Shown here: piece after piece, positions 29,405 to 39,773 of the stretch
Layout of the letters: every line of letters begins with the position of its first letter
Numbering within the stretch: the stretch's first letter is position 1
NCBI GenBank assembly: GCA_030426685.1
Contig: JAUHYC010000003.1
Location: 1-64,000, forward strand
Reading direction: 5' to 3'
DNA length: 64,000 bases
Origin: Alphaproteobacteria bacterium
Lineage (GTDB): Bacteria; Pseudomonadota; Alphaproteobacteria; Rhodobacterales; Rhodobacteraceae
Program-made: the position numbers and the translations under genes
The notes under the pieces: generated by a model
The model's database searches: none
What the model saw: the letters and a program-made list of their open reading frames with translations, nothing else
Told to the model about the DNA's origin: nothing

Positions 29405-30937
29405 TTACAGTGGAATATTGTCGTGCTTTTTCCACGGGTTCGTCAGTTGCTTGTTGCGCAAGCTGGCAAAAGCACGTGACACACGGCGGCGGGTGGAGTG
29501 CGGCATGATCACCTCATCGATGAAACCACGCTCGGCGGCGACAAAGGGGTTGGCAAACCGATCCTCATAGTCCTGAGTGTGTTTAGCGATCTTTTCAGCA
29601 TCAGCCAGATCGGCACGATGAATGATCTCGGTCGCACCTTTGGCGCCCATCACCGCAATCTCGGCAGTGGGCCAGGCATAGTTGAAATCCCCACGCAAAT
29701 GTTTCGAGGCCATAACGTCATAGGCACCGCCATAGGCTTTGCGGGTGATGACAGTCACTTTGGGCACCGTCGCCTCGCCGTAGGCAAACAGCAGTTTCGC
29801 ACCGTGCTTGATCACGCCGCCATATTCCTGCGACGTTCCCGGCAGAAAGCCTGGCACATCGACAAAGGTCAGGATCGGAATTTCAAAACAATCGCAGAAG
29901 CGCACAAACCGCGCCGCCTTGCGTGAACTGTCGATATCCAGACAGCCCGCCAGCACCATTGGCTGGTTGGCCACAACACCCACGGTCTGACCTTCAAGCC
30001 GGATGAAACCGGTGATGATATTCTTGGCGTAGTCTTCCTGAATCTCGTAGAAATCGCCCTCATCCGCGACTTTGGTGATGAGTTCTTTCATGTCGTAGGG
30101 CGTGTTCGGGTTGTCCGGGATCAGCGTATCCAGCGAGGACTCGAGCCGGCCCGGCTCATCAAAAAACGGGCGCACTGGCGGTTTTTCGCGGTTGTTGAGC
30201 GGCAGGAAGTCGACCAGACGGCGCACTTCGGCCAGTGCTTCGACATCGTTTTCGAACGCGCCGTCAGCGACCGAAGATTTCTTGGTGTGGGTCGAGGCAC
30301 CGCCCAGTTCTTCGGCAGTGACAACTTCGTTGGTGACGGTTTTCACCACGTCTGGGCCGGTGACGAACATATATGAGGTGTCTTTAACCATGAAGATAAA
30401 GTCGGTCATGGCCGGGCTATAGACCGCGCCCCCGGCACACGGCCCCATGATCACGCTGATCTGCGGCACCACGCCCGAGGCCATGATATTGCGCTGGAAC
30501 ACCTCGGCATACCCCGCCAGTGAGGCCACGCCTTCCTGAATCCTGGCCCCGCCCGAGTCGTTGATACCGATTACCGGCGCGCCGTTCTGCACCGCCATAT
30601 CCATGATCTTGCAAATCTTCTGTGCGTGAGTTTCCGACAAAGAGCCGCCGAACACGGTGAAATCCTGACTGAAGACATAGACCATACGGCCATTGATCGT
30701 ACCCCAGCCCGTCACGACACCGTCACCCGCAGGCTTTTGATTCTCCATCCCGAAATCAGTGCAGCGGTGGCTGACGAACATATCGAACTCTTCAAAGCTG
30801 TCTTCATCCACCAACAGCTCAATCCGCTCGCGCGCGGTCAGCTTGCCGCGCGTGTGCTGTGCGTCGATGCGTTTCTGCCCACCGCCAAGCCGGGCGTTTG
30901 TGCGGCGATCTTCAAGCTCGGTAAGGATATCTTTCAT
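29405..30937 (-). CDS. pccB: Propionyl-CoA carboxylase beta subunit
   Basis: [64 protein letters not shown]...[35 protein letters not shown]. Confidence 0.97.
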   Translation of the reverse strand: MKDILTELEDRRTNARLGGGQKRIDAQHTRGKLTARERIELLVDEDSFEEFDMFVSHRCTDFGMENQKPAGDGVVTGWGTINGRMVYVFSQDFTVFGGSLSETHAQKICKIMDMAVQNGAPVIGINDSGGARIQEGVASLAGYAEVFQRNIMASGVVPQISVIMGPCAGGAVYSPAMTDFIFMVKDTSYMFVTGPDVVKTVTNEVVTAEELGGASTHTKKSSVADGAFENDVEALAEVRRLVDFLPLNNREKPPVRPFFDEPGRLESSLDTLIPDNPNTPYDMKELITKVADEGDFYEIQEDYAKNIITGFIRLEGQTVGVVANQPMVLAGCLDIDSSRKAARFVRFCDCFEIPILTFVDVPGFLPGTSQEYGGVIKHGAKLLFAYGEATVPKVTVITRKAYGGAYDVMASKHLRGDFNYAWPTAEIAVMGAKGATEIIHRADLADAEKIAKHTQDYEDRFANPFVAAERGFIDEVIMPHSTRRRVSRAFASLRNKQLTNPWKKHDNIPL

Positions 30938-31010
30938 GACGGTAGTCCCCTATGAAATTTTGCGGGACCATAACGGGGCGGAGCCGAAGGCCAAAGGATT
31001 ATTCGGCAAA

Positions 31011-31056
31011 TTTGCAAATATTTGGCAATAATCACAATGTTAAATGCAAATTTGCT
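31011..31056. promoter_or_regulatory. Candidate PccR (ScfR-family) binding region upstream of pccB
   Basis: TTTGCAAATATTTGGCAATA at 31011..31030 and TGCAAATTTGCT at 31045..31056, in the divergent pccB/MFS intergenic region. Confidence 0.5.
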
Positions 31057-31119
31057 AATTAACACAGCAACATGCAGCGAGCGATGGTAATTCCCAGACG
31101 CACGCACTAAAGGTGAACC

Positions 31120-32325
31120 ATGCAGTTCAGATCGACCTCTGTCAGCCGTACGCCGCCCTCGCTTGCAACGCTTGTTCTACTGGCGGGCCTGTCAGCGCTG
31201 AGCATGAACCTGTATCTGCCCAGCCTGCCCTTTATGGCGACCTATTTTCAGACCGACTATAAAACGATGCAGTTGTCGATCGCCCTGTATCTGCTGGTCA
31301 ATGCAGTGTTGCAAATCCTGATCGGCCCGATCGCCGACAAGGCCGGGCGCAGGCCGGTATTGCTGTGGGGCATGGCCCTTTTCCTGTTGGCGACACTGGG
31401 CTGTATCTACGCGCCGAATATCGAGAGCTTTCTGGCCTTCAGAATGTGCCAGGCTGTAATCGTCGTCGGCATCGTCCTCAGCCGGGCCGCCGTACGAGAT
31501 ATGTTTGAGCAGGACAAGGCCGCTTCGATGATTGGCTATGTCACCATGGGCATGGCGGTGGTGCCAATGATTGGCCCAGCAGCTGGCGGATTGCTTCAGG
31601 AAGCATTCGGCTGGAAGGCCAATTTCTGGCTGCCGTTTGCATTGGCGGCGCTGGCCCTATGGCTGACATTTCAGGATTTCGGTGAAACCGCAGCGTCCAG
31701 CGGCAAAACGCTGGTACAGCAGTTTCGTGAATACCCTGAATTGCTGATGTCTCCGCGATTCTGGGGCTATTCCTTGTCTTCAGCGCTGTCCTCAGGGGCC
31801 TTCTTCGCCTATCTCGGCGGAGCCCCCTTTATCGGCACCGAAGTCTTTGGAATGACCGCTGCCGAAGTTGGCGTCTATTTCGGGGCTCCCGCACTTGGGT
31901 ACTTTTTCGGCAATTTCATCAGCGGGCGCTATTCAGTACGCTTTGGCATCAACCGGATGGTGCTGTGGGGCTGCTGGTTGAACGCCTTAGGCGTCGCGGT
32001 CTCAGCCTCTCTGTTTCTCGCGGATCTGGGCACAGCAATCAGCTTTTTCGGCCTGATGACCTTTGTCGGGCTGGGCAACGGCATGTCGATCCCGAACGCA
32101 ACGGCTGGTTCACTGTCGGTGAGGCCGCATCTGGCCGCCACGGCCTCAGGTCTCAGCGGTGCGATCATGCTGGGCGGCGGGGCCGCACTCAGCGCCCGGG
32201 CCGGCGCACTTCTGACGCGAGAGACCGGTGCGATGCCACTCCTGTGGCTGATGCTGGGCACTTCGGTTCTGGCAATCATTGCAATCAGCAGCGTTATCTG
32301 GCGCGAAAGACAACTCGGACTGTAG
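31120..32325 (+). CDS. Bcr/CflA-type MFS multidrug efflux transporter
   Basis: SALSMNLYLPSLPFMATYFQTDYKTMQLSIALYLLVNAVLQILIGPIADKAGRRPVLLWGMALF. Confidence 0.9.
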   Translation: MQFRSTSVSRTPPSLATLVLLAGLSALSMNLYLPSLPFMATYFQTDYKTMQLSIALYLLVNAVLQILIGPIADKAGRRPVLLWGMALFLLATLGCIYAPNIESFLAFRMCQAVIVVGIVLSRAAVRDMFEQDKAASMIGYVTMGMAVVPMIGPAAGGLLQEAFGWKANFWLPFALAALALWLTFQDFGETAASSGKTLVQQFREYPELLMSPRFWGYSLSSALSSGAFFAYLGGAPFIGTEVFGMTAAEVGVYFGAPALGYFFGNFISGRYSVRFGINRMVLWGCWLNALGVAVSASLFLADLGTAISFFGLMTFVGLGNGMSIPNATAGSLSVRPHLAATASGLSGAIMLGGGAALSARAGALLTRETGAMPLLWLMLGTSVLAIIAISSVIWRERQLGL

Positions 32326-32388
32326 GCGCTTGCGCGCACGGGTTTGCAAAGTTAGCTTGCACACTTAGGAAAGCTGCAAAGAACCGCC

Positions 32389-33789
32389 ATGGCCACCCAG
32401 AAACTTTATGCCGGCGCAAAGCTGCGCGAGGTACGCACCCGCCTGACACTGACGCAAAAGGAATTTGCGACCAAGCTGGGCGTCTCACTGCCGTATCTCA
32501 ATCAGATGGAGAACAACAACCGTCCAATCTCGACCACGGTTGTTCTGGCTTTGGCGCAAGAGTTCGGCATGGACGTGACCGAACTCAGCACCGGCGACAG
32601 CGAACGGCTCGTCTCGGACATGCGCGAGGCACTGGCCGACCCGGTATTCGCTGAAGTGATGCCGCCGCTGGCCGATCTGCGGCTGACGGCATCCAATGCG
32701 CCAGCGCTGGCACGTGCCTTTATCGAACTGCACCGCAGCTACCGGCAAACCCACGAGCGCCTCGCTTCGCTGGACGAGGCTCTGGGCCGCGAAGATGCCC
32801 GCATACAGGCCAGCCCGTGGGAAGAAGTCCGTGACTTCTTCCATTATTGCGACAATTACATCGACGCGGTCGACCGCGCCGCCGAGCGCTTTGCGACCCG
32901 CGCCGAGGATTCCGGCAGCATCCGCCAAGCCGCACTGAACAGCCTGACAGAACGCGGCATATACGTCTCCTTTGCCGATACCGAAACCCTGCGCAGCTAC
33001 AACGCCACCGACAAAACCCTGCGCCTGTCCTCGCGCGCAGCCCCGCAGACACAGACGTTTCAACTCCTGTTGCAGGTGGCATTGATCAGCCAGGACAAGT
33101 TGCTTGAGGCAACCCTTGATTTCGCCCGTTTCCAAAGCGACGAGGCCCGCGCGATTGCAAAGATTGGTTTGGCCAATTATTTCGCCGGTGCCTCGCTGAT
33201 GCCTTATGGCGCCTTCCTGTCCGCAGCGCAGGAATGCCGCCACGATCTGGAGTTGCTCAGCAATCGGTTCGGCGCTTCTATCGAACAGGTCGCCCACCGG
33301 CTGTCGACGCTGCAACGCCCCGGGGCCAAAGGCATCCCGTTTTTCTTCGTCCGCGTCGATCAGGCCGGAACGATCACCAAACGCCACTCGGCCACGCGTC
33401 TGCAATTCGCGCGTTTTGGCGGGGCCTGCCCCTTGTGGAATGTCCACCGCGCCTTCGAAACACCGGGACGTTTCCTACAGCAACTGGCCGAAACACCGGA
33501 TGGTGTCCGCTACATCTCGCTGGCGCGCGATGTATCCAAATCCGGTGGTTCCTTTGGGGCTCCTGTCCGACGCTATGCCATCGCCCTTGGGTGCGAGATT
33601 CGCCACGCCGAGGCGCTGGTCTATGCAGACAACCTCGACATCAACAACGCCAGCGCGTTCGAACCGATCGGTATCTCGTGCCGTATCTGCGAACGCCAGA
33701 CCTGCCACCAGCGTTCCGTCCCGCCGCTTGAGCGCCGCCTCAGCATTGACGCTCATACCCGTGGCACCCTGCCCTACGAGGTCACCTGA
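32389..33789 (+). CDS. Short-chain fatty acyl-CoA regulator family (ScfR/PccR-like) XRE regulator
   Basis: MATQKLYAGAKLREVRTRLTLTQKEFATKLGVSLPYLNQMENNNRPISTTVVLALAQEF; C-terminal Cys-rich ISCRICERQTCHQRSVPPLERRL; adjacent to the pcc locus. Confidence 0.9.
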   Translation: MATQKLYAGAKLREVRTRLTLTQKEFATKLGVSLPYLNQMENNNRPISTTVVLALAQEFGMDVTELSTGDSERLVSDMREALADPVFAEVMPPLADLRLTASNAPALARAFIELHRSYRQTHERLASLDEALGREDARIQASPWEEVRDFFHYCDNYIDAVDRAAERFATRAEDSGSIRQAALNSLTERGIYVSFADTETLRSYNATDKTLRLSSRAAPQTQTFQLLLQVALISQDKLLEATLDFARFQSDEARAIAKIGLANYFAGASLMPYGAFLSAAQECRHDLELLSNRFGASIEQVAHRLSTLQRPGAKGIPFFFVRVDQAGTITKRHSATRLQFARFGGACPLWNVHRAFETPGRFLQQLAETPDGVRYISLARDVSKSGGSFGAPVRRYAIALGCEIRHAEALVYADNLDINNASAFEPIGISCRICERQTCHQRSVPPLERRLSIDAHTRGTLPYEVT

Positions 33790-33790
33790 T

Positions 33791-33860
33791 CTTCATCTGG
33801 CCAAAAATACTCCGGGGGAGTCGCGGCTTGCCGAGACGGGGGCAGAGCCCCCGCCTTTCC
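33791..33860. repeat. Dispersed intergenic repeat copy 1 with terminator-like stem
   Basis: CTTCATCTGGCCAAAAATACTCCGGGGGAG...GGGGGCAGAGCCCCCGCC; related to 56144..56176. Confidence 0.65.
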
Positions 33861-33861
33861 C

Positions 33862-34101
33862 CTAGCTTTTTGACAAAATCGACCAGATTTCATCCTTGAG
33901 CGCGGCACGCTTCTTGCGCAATTCAACCTCGGCCAGATCATCCATCGGTTCGACATTGGTTTCGGCCCGATGCACGACGCGATTGACCTCGTGATACTCA
34001 TCCGCAAGCCGTGCGAAATGCGCATCCGTCTGCTTGAGCTGGCTCATCACATCGACCTTGTCGGGGAACTCTTCGGCCAGTTCATGCGGGGTGTGGGACA
34101 T
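33862..34101 (-). CDS. DUF465 (YdcH-like) family small protein
   Basis: MSHTPHELAEEFPDKVDVMSQLKQTDAHFARLADEYHEVNRVVHRAETNVEPMDDLAEVELRKKRAALKDEIWSIL. Confidence 0.9.
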   Translation of the reverse strand: MSHTPHELAEEFPDKVDVMSQLKQTDAHFARLADEYHEVNRVVHRAETNVEPMDDLAEVELRKKRAALKDEIWSILSKS

Positions 34102-34224
34102 CCTGTGCGCTCCTTTGTTGGCGTTACGCCCCAAGACTAAGGATGCCTATCCGGTGTTGCTTTGACGCGGATCAAATCCGCTGGAAGGGTGCCGGAATTC
34201 GATGGGCTTTCATAAGAATTTTCC

Positions 34225-35883
34225 TTAGCGCTGTGCGATTTCCCACTGCGGATGAACCCACGGCCGGTCGTTTGCCGGTGGCAACGCCTTCTTACCCAGA
34301 AGATGGTCCGACATCTTCTCGCCAACCATGATCGACGGGGCGTTCAGGTTACCATTGGTGATCTGCGGAAAGACCGAACTGTCAGCCACCCTCAGCCCGT
34401 CAATACCAATCACGCGCCCGTGCGGATCAACCACCGCTTGCTTGTTGTCAGCCTGGCCCATGCGGCATGTGCCACAGGGATGATAAGCGCTTTCAGCGTG
34501 CTCTGCGATAAAAGCGTTCAGTTCCTCATCCGACTGAACATCCACGCCGGGCTGGATTTCCTTGCCCGCAAAAGGGCTGAAGGCTTTCTGCCCAAAGATT
34601 TCGCGGGTCAGGCGAATGCAGGTTCGGAAATCCTCCCAATCTCTTTCGTGGCTCATGTAGTTGAACCGGATCATGGGGGCGTCTTCGGGTTGTGCCGATC
34701 GCAAGGTCACCGCCCCCCGCGACGGAGACCGCATCGGCCCCACATGCGCCTGAAATCCGTGCCCCTCTGCCGCTGCCTTCCCATCATACCGGACGGCGAT
34801 GGGCAGGAAGTGGTACTGGATGTCAGGATATTCCACACCGGGTTTCGAGCGGATAAATGCAGCGCTTTCAAACTGGTTCGATGCGCCGAGGCCCGTTTTG
34901 GTGAACAACCACTGCGCTCCGATCATCCCCTTGCTGATCAAATTCCAATGCTTATAGAGCGTGATCGGCTGCAATGAGGCCTGCTGAATATAGAGCTCCA
35001 GATGGTCCTGCAGGTTCTGCCCCACTCCGGGCCGGTCCGCCACCACTTGGATACCATGTTCGGTCAGATGCGCCGCAGGGCCAATGCCGGACAACATCAG
35101 CAGCTTGGGTGAGTTGATCGACGAGGCCGCCAGAACCACTTCGCGCCGGGCGTGGATGACTTCCTTCTTTCCGCCACGGATCAGTTCAACGCCAATGGCG
35201 CGACCGCTCTCAAAAATCACGCGTGATGCCAGACCGCGCACGATCTCGCATTTGTCGCGCTTTAGCGCGGGTTTCAAATAGGCATTTGCCGCCGACCAGC
35301 GCCGCCCTTTCCAGACGGTTTGCTCCATTGGCCCAAAGCCTTCCTGCTTTTCACCGTTGTAATCCCCGGTGACCTCATAGCCCGCCTGCTGGCCGGCATC
35401 GACAAAGGCCTTGAACAACGGGTTCTCGCGCGGGCCGCGCGAGACGTGCAGCGGACCGTCGGTGCCACGCCATGCGGCGTCGCCGCCATGGCCACCATCA
35501 TGCCAGGTTTCCATCCGCTTGAAGTAGGGCAGCACGTCAGCATAGGACCAGCCATCCGCCCCCATCTCGGCCCAGGTGTCAAAATCGCGCGCATGTCCAC
35601 GTACATAGACCATACCGTTGATCGACGACGACCCGCCGATCACCTTGCCTCGCGGGCAAGCCAGGCGGCGGTTGTTCAGATGTGGCTCGGGCTCGGTTTT
35701 GTACCCCCAGTCATAGCGCGACATATTCATCGGATAGCTGAGCGCGGCGGGCATCTGGATGAATGGCCCCACATCGGTGCCGCCGTGTTCGATCACCAGG
35801 ACCGAGGCTCCGGCTTCGCTGAGCCGATAAGCCATCGCACACCCAGCCGATCCTGCGCCGACGATGACAAAATCTGCTTCCAT
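34225..35883 (-). CDS. betA: Choline dehydrogenase
   Basis: GMC oxidoreductase: [35 protein letters not shown]...[31 protein letters not shown]. Confidence 0.96.
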   Translation of the reverse strand: MEADFVIVGAGSAGCAMAYRLSEAGASVLVIEHGGTDVGPFIQMPAALSYPMNMSRYDWGYKTEPEPHLNNRRLACPRGKVIGGSSSINGMVYVRGHARDFDTWAEMGADGWSYADVLPYFKRMETWHDGGHGGDAAWRGTDGPLHVSRGPRENPLFKAFVDAGQQAGYEVTGDYNGEKQEGFGPMEQTVWKGRRWSAANAYLKPALKRDKCEIVRGLASRVIFESGRAIGVELIRGGKKEVIHARREVVLAASSINSPKLLMLSGIGPAAHLTEHGIQVVADRPGVGQNLQDHLELYIQQASLQPITLYKHWNLISKGMIGAQWLFTKTGLGASNQFESAAFIRSKPGVEYPDIQYHFLPIAVRYDGKAAAEGHGFQAHVGPMRSPSRGAVTLRSAQPEDAPMIRFNYMSHERDWEDFRTCIRLTREIFGQKAFSPFAGKEIQPGVDVQSDEELNAFIAEHAESAYHPCGTCRMGQADNKQAVVDPHGRVIGIDGLRVADSSVFPQITNGNLNAPSIMVGEKMSDHLLGKKALPPANDRPWVHPQWEIAQR

Positions 35884-35970
35884 GTTCGTGTCTCCGGGTC
35901 TGCGGGGGCAAGAGTTTCGTCGAAAACCCTCATCGCCTTCGGCGGGAGTGTTCTCAAAGAGGTGAAAGGG

Positions 35971-37479
35971 CTACTCGCCGCGCGGAAAGCGCTGGCTCTC
36001 CTCTACAATGTTCAGGTCCATGTGATTGCGCATGTAACGCTCAGAGGCCTTTTGCAGAGGCTGGTAGTCCCACGGATAATAGCCGCCCTGCCGTAGCGCC
36101 TCGTACACCACCCAGCGCCGGGCCTGGCTGGCGCGCACCTCGGCATCGAAACGGGCGAGGTCCCACCGCGCCTCGGACTTGGCGCGCAGGGTTTGCAAGG
36201 TGCCCGCATGTTCGGGATTGTTCGCCAGATTTGTGAGTTCATGCGGATCTGCTTCGAGGTCGTACAACTGATCGGGGTCCAGCGCGCAGCGGTTGTATTT
36301 CCATTTGCCGTAGCGCAGCGAAACCAGCGGCGCATACGAGGCCTCGGCCGCGTATTCCATGGCCACTGGGGCGGTTCGTTCAACACCCTGCGCCAGTGGT
36401 ACGAGGTCTTCGCCATCCGTCCAGGGTGCGATCTCGGCCATATCGACACCAGCGAGCGATCCAAGCGTCGGCGTCACATCGATGGTGGACACCGGCGTAT
36501 CGATGCGACCCACGGGCAGCTCAGGTGCCGAAATCATCAGGGGCACGCGCGCCGAACCTTCGTAGAAGTTCATCTTGAACCACAAGCCCCGCTCGCCCAG
36601 CATATCGCCGTGATCGGAGACGAAGAGGATTATCGCCTCTTGCCGCGTGGTTTCCAGCACTTCGAGGATCTCGCCGATCTTGTCGTCGAGATAGGAGATA
36701 TTTGCGAAATAGGCGCGGCGGGATTTGCGGATGTCTTCTTTGGTGATGTCGAAACTGCGCCAGTCATTGGCATCAAAAATGCGCTGAGAATGCGGATCCT
36801 GATTGTCATAGCCCAGATCAGCAATTTCGGGTTCCAGATGTTCGCAATCCTCATAAAGGTCCCAGAACTTGCGCCGCGCCACATAAGGGTCATGCGGATG
36901 GGTGAAGCTGACGGTGACGCACCAGGGGCGATCGTCATTGCCACGCGCCAGATCATAAAGCTTGGCCGTGGCGTGATAGGCGACCTCGTCATCATACTCC
37001 ATCTGGTTTGAGATTTCGGCCACGCCCGCACCGGTGACCGAGCCCATGTTGTGATACCACCAGTCGATCCGCTCACCCGGTTTGCGATAATCAGGCGTCC
37101 AGCCGAAATCAGCCGGGTAGATATCGGTGGTCAGGCGGTCTTCGAACCCGTGCATCTGGTCGGGGCCGACGAAATGCATCTTGCCCGACAGGCAGGTGTA
37201 GTAGCCAGCACGGCGCAAGTGGTGTGCATAGGTTGGGATATCGCTGCGAAACTCGGCAGCGTTGTCATAAACGCCGGTGCGTGAAGGAAGCTGACCGGAC
37301 ATGAAGCTGGCGCGCCCCGGTGCGCAAAGTGGCGACGCCGTATAGGCGTTGGCGAAGCGGGTCGAGCGTTCTGCCAGCTTTTTGAGGTTCGGCGCGTGCA
37401 GCCAGTCTGCGGGACCGTCAGGAAAGAGGGTTCCGTTCAGCTGATCCACCATCAGGATCAGAATGTTCGGTTTTGTCAT
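35971..37479 (-). CDS. betC: Choline-sulfatase
   Basis: MTKPNILILMVDQLNGTLFPDGPADWLHAPNLKKLAERSTRFANAYTASPLCAPGRASFMSGQLPSRTGVYDNAAEF (sulfatase site CAPGR). Confidence 0.96.
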   Translation of the reverse strand: MTKPNILILMVDQLNGTLFPDGPADWLHAPNLKKLAERSTRFANAYTASPLCAPGRASFMSGQLPSRTGVYDNAAEFRSDIPTYAHHLRRAGYYTCLSGKMHFVGPDQMHGFEDRLTTDIYPADFGWTPDYRKPGERIDWWYHNMGSVTGAGVAEISNQMEYDDEVAYHATAKLYDLARGNDDRPWCVTVSFTHPHDPYVARRKFWDLYEDCEHLEPEIADLGYDNQDPHSQRIFDANDWRSFDITKEDIRKSRRAYFANISYLDDKIGEILEVLETTRQEAIILFVSDHGDMLGERGLWFKMNFYEGSARVPLMISAPELPVGRIDTPVSTIDVTPTLGSLAGVDMAEIAPWTDGEDLVPLAQGVERTAPVAMEYAAEASYAPLVSLRYGKWKYNRCALDPDQLYDLEADPHELTNLANNPEHAGTLQTLRAKSEARWDLARFDAEVRASQARRWVVYEALRQGGYYPWDYQPLQKASERYMRNHMDLNIVEESQRFPRGE

Positions 37480-38054
37480 TTTTCAGCCTCGAGAAAAGTC
37501 GCCAACACGCGCAAGGCGTGATTTACCGCCAGCTGCGGTTCCTGGGGGGCATTCAGGGCGGCGTGAATATACAACCCATCGATCAGTGCGATCATGTCTT
37601 CCGCCGCCTCGACCGGATTTCGCATCATCGGGCGTAGCGCGTGTATCAGGTTCGACCGGATCCGGGACTGATAGATTTGCCAGAGACGCAGTGCGTCGTC
37701 ATTCCTTTGCGCCAGCACATAGAAGGTCATCCATGCGGCGATCACATCAGGGGTGAAGCAGGACTTTGCAAAACAGGCATGAATAATGGCCTGCGCCCGT
37801 TCATTGGGTTCCGCAGTCTCAAGCTGCGCGCGCGCCTCGGCCCCGAAATCAGAAAGGATACGGCGCATGGCTGCCAAAAAAATCTGCTCTTTGCCGCCGA
37901 AATAGTGATGCGCCAGAGCGCTGGACATTCCGGCGCGCTTGGCAATCTGGCTTACGGTGACATCAAGGGATTTCTGCACCCCAAGCTCAGCAATCGTCGC
38001 TTTGACGATCGCGTCCCGCCGGATCGGTTCCATTCCGAGTTTCGGCATCTCCAC
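37476..38054 (-). CDS. betI: TetR-family choline-responsive repressor BetI
   Basis: MEMPKLGMEPIRRDAIVKATIAELGVQKSLDVTVSQIAKRAGMSSALAHHYFGGKEQIFLAAMRRIL; upstream of betC-betA. Confidence 0.95.
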   Translation of the reverse strand: MEMPKLGMEPIRRDAIVKATIAELGVQKSLDVTVSQIAKRAGMSSALAHHYFGGKEQIFLAAMRRILSDFGAEARAQLETAEPNERAQAIIHACFAKSCFTPDVIAAWMTFYVLAQRNDDALRLWQIYQSRIRSNLIHALRPMMRNPVEAAEDMIALIDGLYIHAALNAPQEPQLAVNHALRVLATFLEAEK

Positions 38055-38096
38055 CCCTTTTGCCAGCCGTGCAGTCTGTCAAAAAGGCTATGTTCT

Positions 38097-38119
38097 TTTT
38101 ATTGACCAGTCAATCAATT
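38097..38119. promoter_or_regulatory. BetI-like operator
   Basis: Contains perfect palindrome ATTGAC-CA-GTCAAT; minus strand ATTGATTGACTGGTCAATAAAAA just upstream of betI. Confidence 0.75.
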
Positions 38120-39100
38120 CCGGCGCGGAGCCATAGGGATCTCAGACCCGTGTGGCGGCGTTGGTGGCATGTCGCCACCACGTTTGAGAACGGCCTCTCT
38201 CCAGGTGATGAAGCTGACAGCGCATAGAATCAGTGTACCGCCAGCGATCACCCAGATATCGACGCCCTCATGGAAGGCCAGCGCGCCCAGAAGGGTGGCC
38301 CAGATCAGCTGCAAAAACGTCACCGGCTGGGTGACGGCCACTGGGGCTGCCTGCAAGGCGAGTGTCATGAAGTAGTGCCCGGCGGTGGCAAAGCTGGCGA
38401 CAAGCATCAAAATGCCGAGATCGCCGAGGCTGGGCGTCTCCCAAACTGCGATGGCAAACGGGATCAGAACAATCGTGACCCAGATCGACAGATGCGCCAC
38501 CACGACTGACGGTCGGACTTCGCGGACCAGAACCTTGGCCAGCAGATAGGACACGCCAAGCGCCAGTGAAGTTCCCAGCATGGCCAGATGTCCGGGCGCG
38601 ATGCCCCGAAAACCGGGACGCAGAATGATAATAACTCCGATCAGAGCAACTAAGATGGCTGCTATCCGGCGAAAGGCCAGCTTTTCACCAAGGAACAATG
38701 CTGCACCCAGAGTGACATAGATCGGCGTCATATAGTTCATCGCCGTCACCTCGGCCAACGGTATCCGGGTCATGGCATAAAACCAAAGCATTACGGCAAT
38801 GCCATGAACACCACCCCGCAGTCCGAACAAAGTCAGGCTCCGGCGTGTCAGGGTGGTGTTGCGCAGCGCAGGCAGTGCCGGTAGCAGGAACACCAACCCG
38901 AACACATAGCGCAGGAACGCCGCTTGAATCGGGTCCATACTGGTGCCCAGAACTTTCACCAAGGCGTTCATGCCCACAAAGGACAACCCGGTGGCAAACA
39001 TCCAGAGCATGCCGATCAGGGGGCGGTTCAGATCGTGGGGTGAGGTCATGCAATCGGTTGAACACCGGATTTCTTCCGAGAACAACCCTTCACATGACAA
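38114..39100 (-). CDS. EamA/DMT family transporter
   Basis: RPLIGMLWMFATGLSFVGMNALVKVLGTSMDPIQAAFLRYVFGLVFLLPALPAL...10 TM pattern. Confidence 0.9.
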   Translation of the reverse strand: MSCEGLFSEEIRCSTDCMTSPHDLNRPLIGMLWMFATGLSFVGMNALVKVLGTSMDPIQAAFLRYVFGLVFLLPALPALRNTTLTRRSLTLFGLRGGVHGIAVMLWFYAMTRIPLAEVTAMNYMTPIYVTLGAALFLGEKLAFRRIAAILVALIGVIIILRPGFRGIAPGHLAMLGTSLALGVSYLLAKVLVREVRPSVVVAHLSIWVTIVLIPFAIAVWETPSLGDLGILMLVASFATAGHYFMTLALQAAPVAVTQPVTFLQLIWATLLGALAFHEGVDIWVIAGGTLILCAVSFITWREAVLKRGGDMPPTPPHGSEIPMAPRRN

Positions 39101-39689
39101 CTAGTTTCAGAGCGATCATCAACATGACCACCCCAATGACCAGATCCAATATCTGCCATGCGCGCGGGCGGGCAAAGACGGGCGACAGGACTCTGGCCCC
39201 ATAACCCAGCGAAAAGAAGAATACGAAGCTCGACGACATCGCGCCCAAGGCAAATCCGAACCGGTCTTCATACTGGGCCGAGATCGATCCGATCAGCACA
39301 ACCGTGTCCAGATAGACATGCGGATTGAGCCAGGTGAAGGCCAGCACCGTCAGCAGCGCCGCACGCAGGCTGCTGCGAGGCCCCTTGCCCGCTTCCATCA
39401 CTGCACCGCCCTGCCAGGCAGACCAAAAGCTGCGCAGCGCGTACCATGTCAGAAAAACGGCTCCGCCATAGCGCATCACCGTTTCGAACCACGGCGCGGC
39501 TTTTGCCAGAGTGCCGAACCCGGCAACCCCTGCGGCGATCAGGATCGCATCCGACACCGCACAGGTCAGGCACAGGGCAAAGACATGCTCGCGCCGCAGG
39601 CCCTGACGCAGGACAAAGGCGTTCTGCGCCCCGATGGCAAGGATCAGGCTGAAGCTCAGGACAAACCCGGCGATCAAAGATGGGAACAT
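39090..39689 (-). CDS. LysE/ArgO family amino acid exporter
   Basis: MFPSLIAGFVLSFSLILAIGAQNAFVLRQGLRREHVFALCLTCAVSDAILIAAGVAGFG. Confidence 0.92.
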   Translation of the reverse strand: MFPSLIAGFVLSFSLILAIGAQNAFVLRQGLRREHVFALCLTCAVSDAILIAAGVAGFGTLAKAAPWFETVMRYGGAVFLTWYALRSFWSAWQGGAVMEAGKGPRSSLRAALLTVLAFTWLNPHVYLDTVVLIGSISAQYEDRFGFALGAMSSSFVFFFSLGYGARVLSPVFARPRAWQILDLVIGVVMLMIALKLVVM

Positions 39690-39773
39690 GCGGCCTCCTG
39701 TTGATGGCCGTTGACTACCGACAGCGGGCAAGTCTATCAAATTAAAGATACTCAATCGTGTTAAGTTTGGCTA

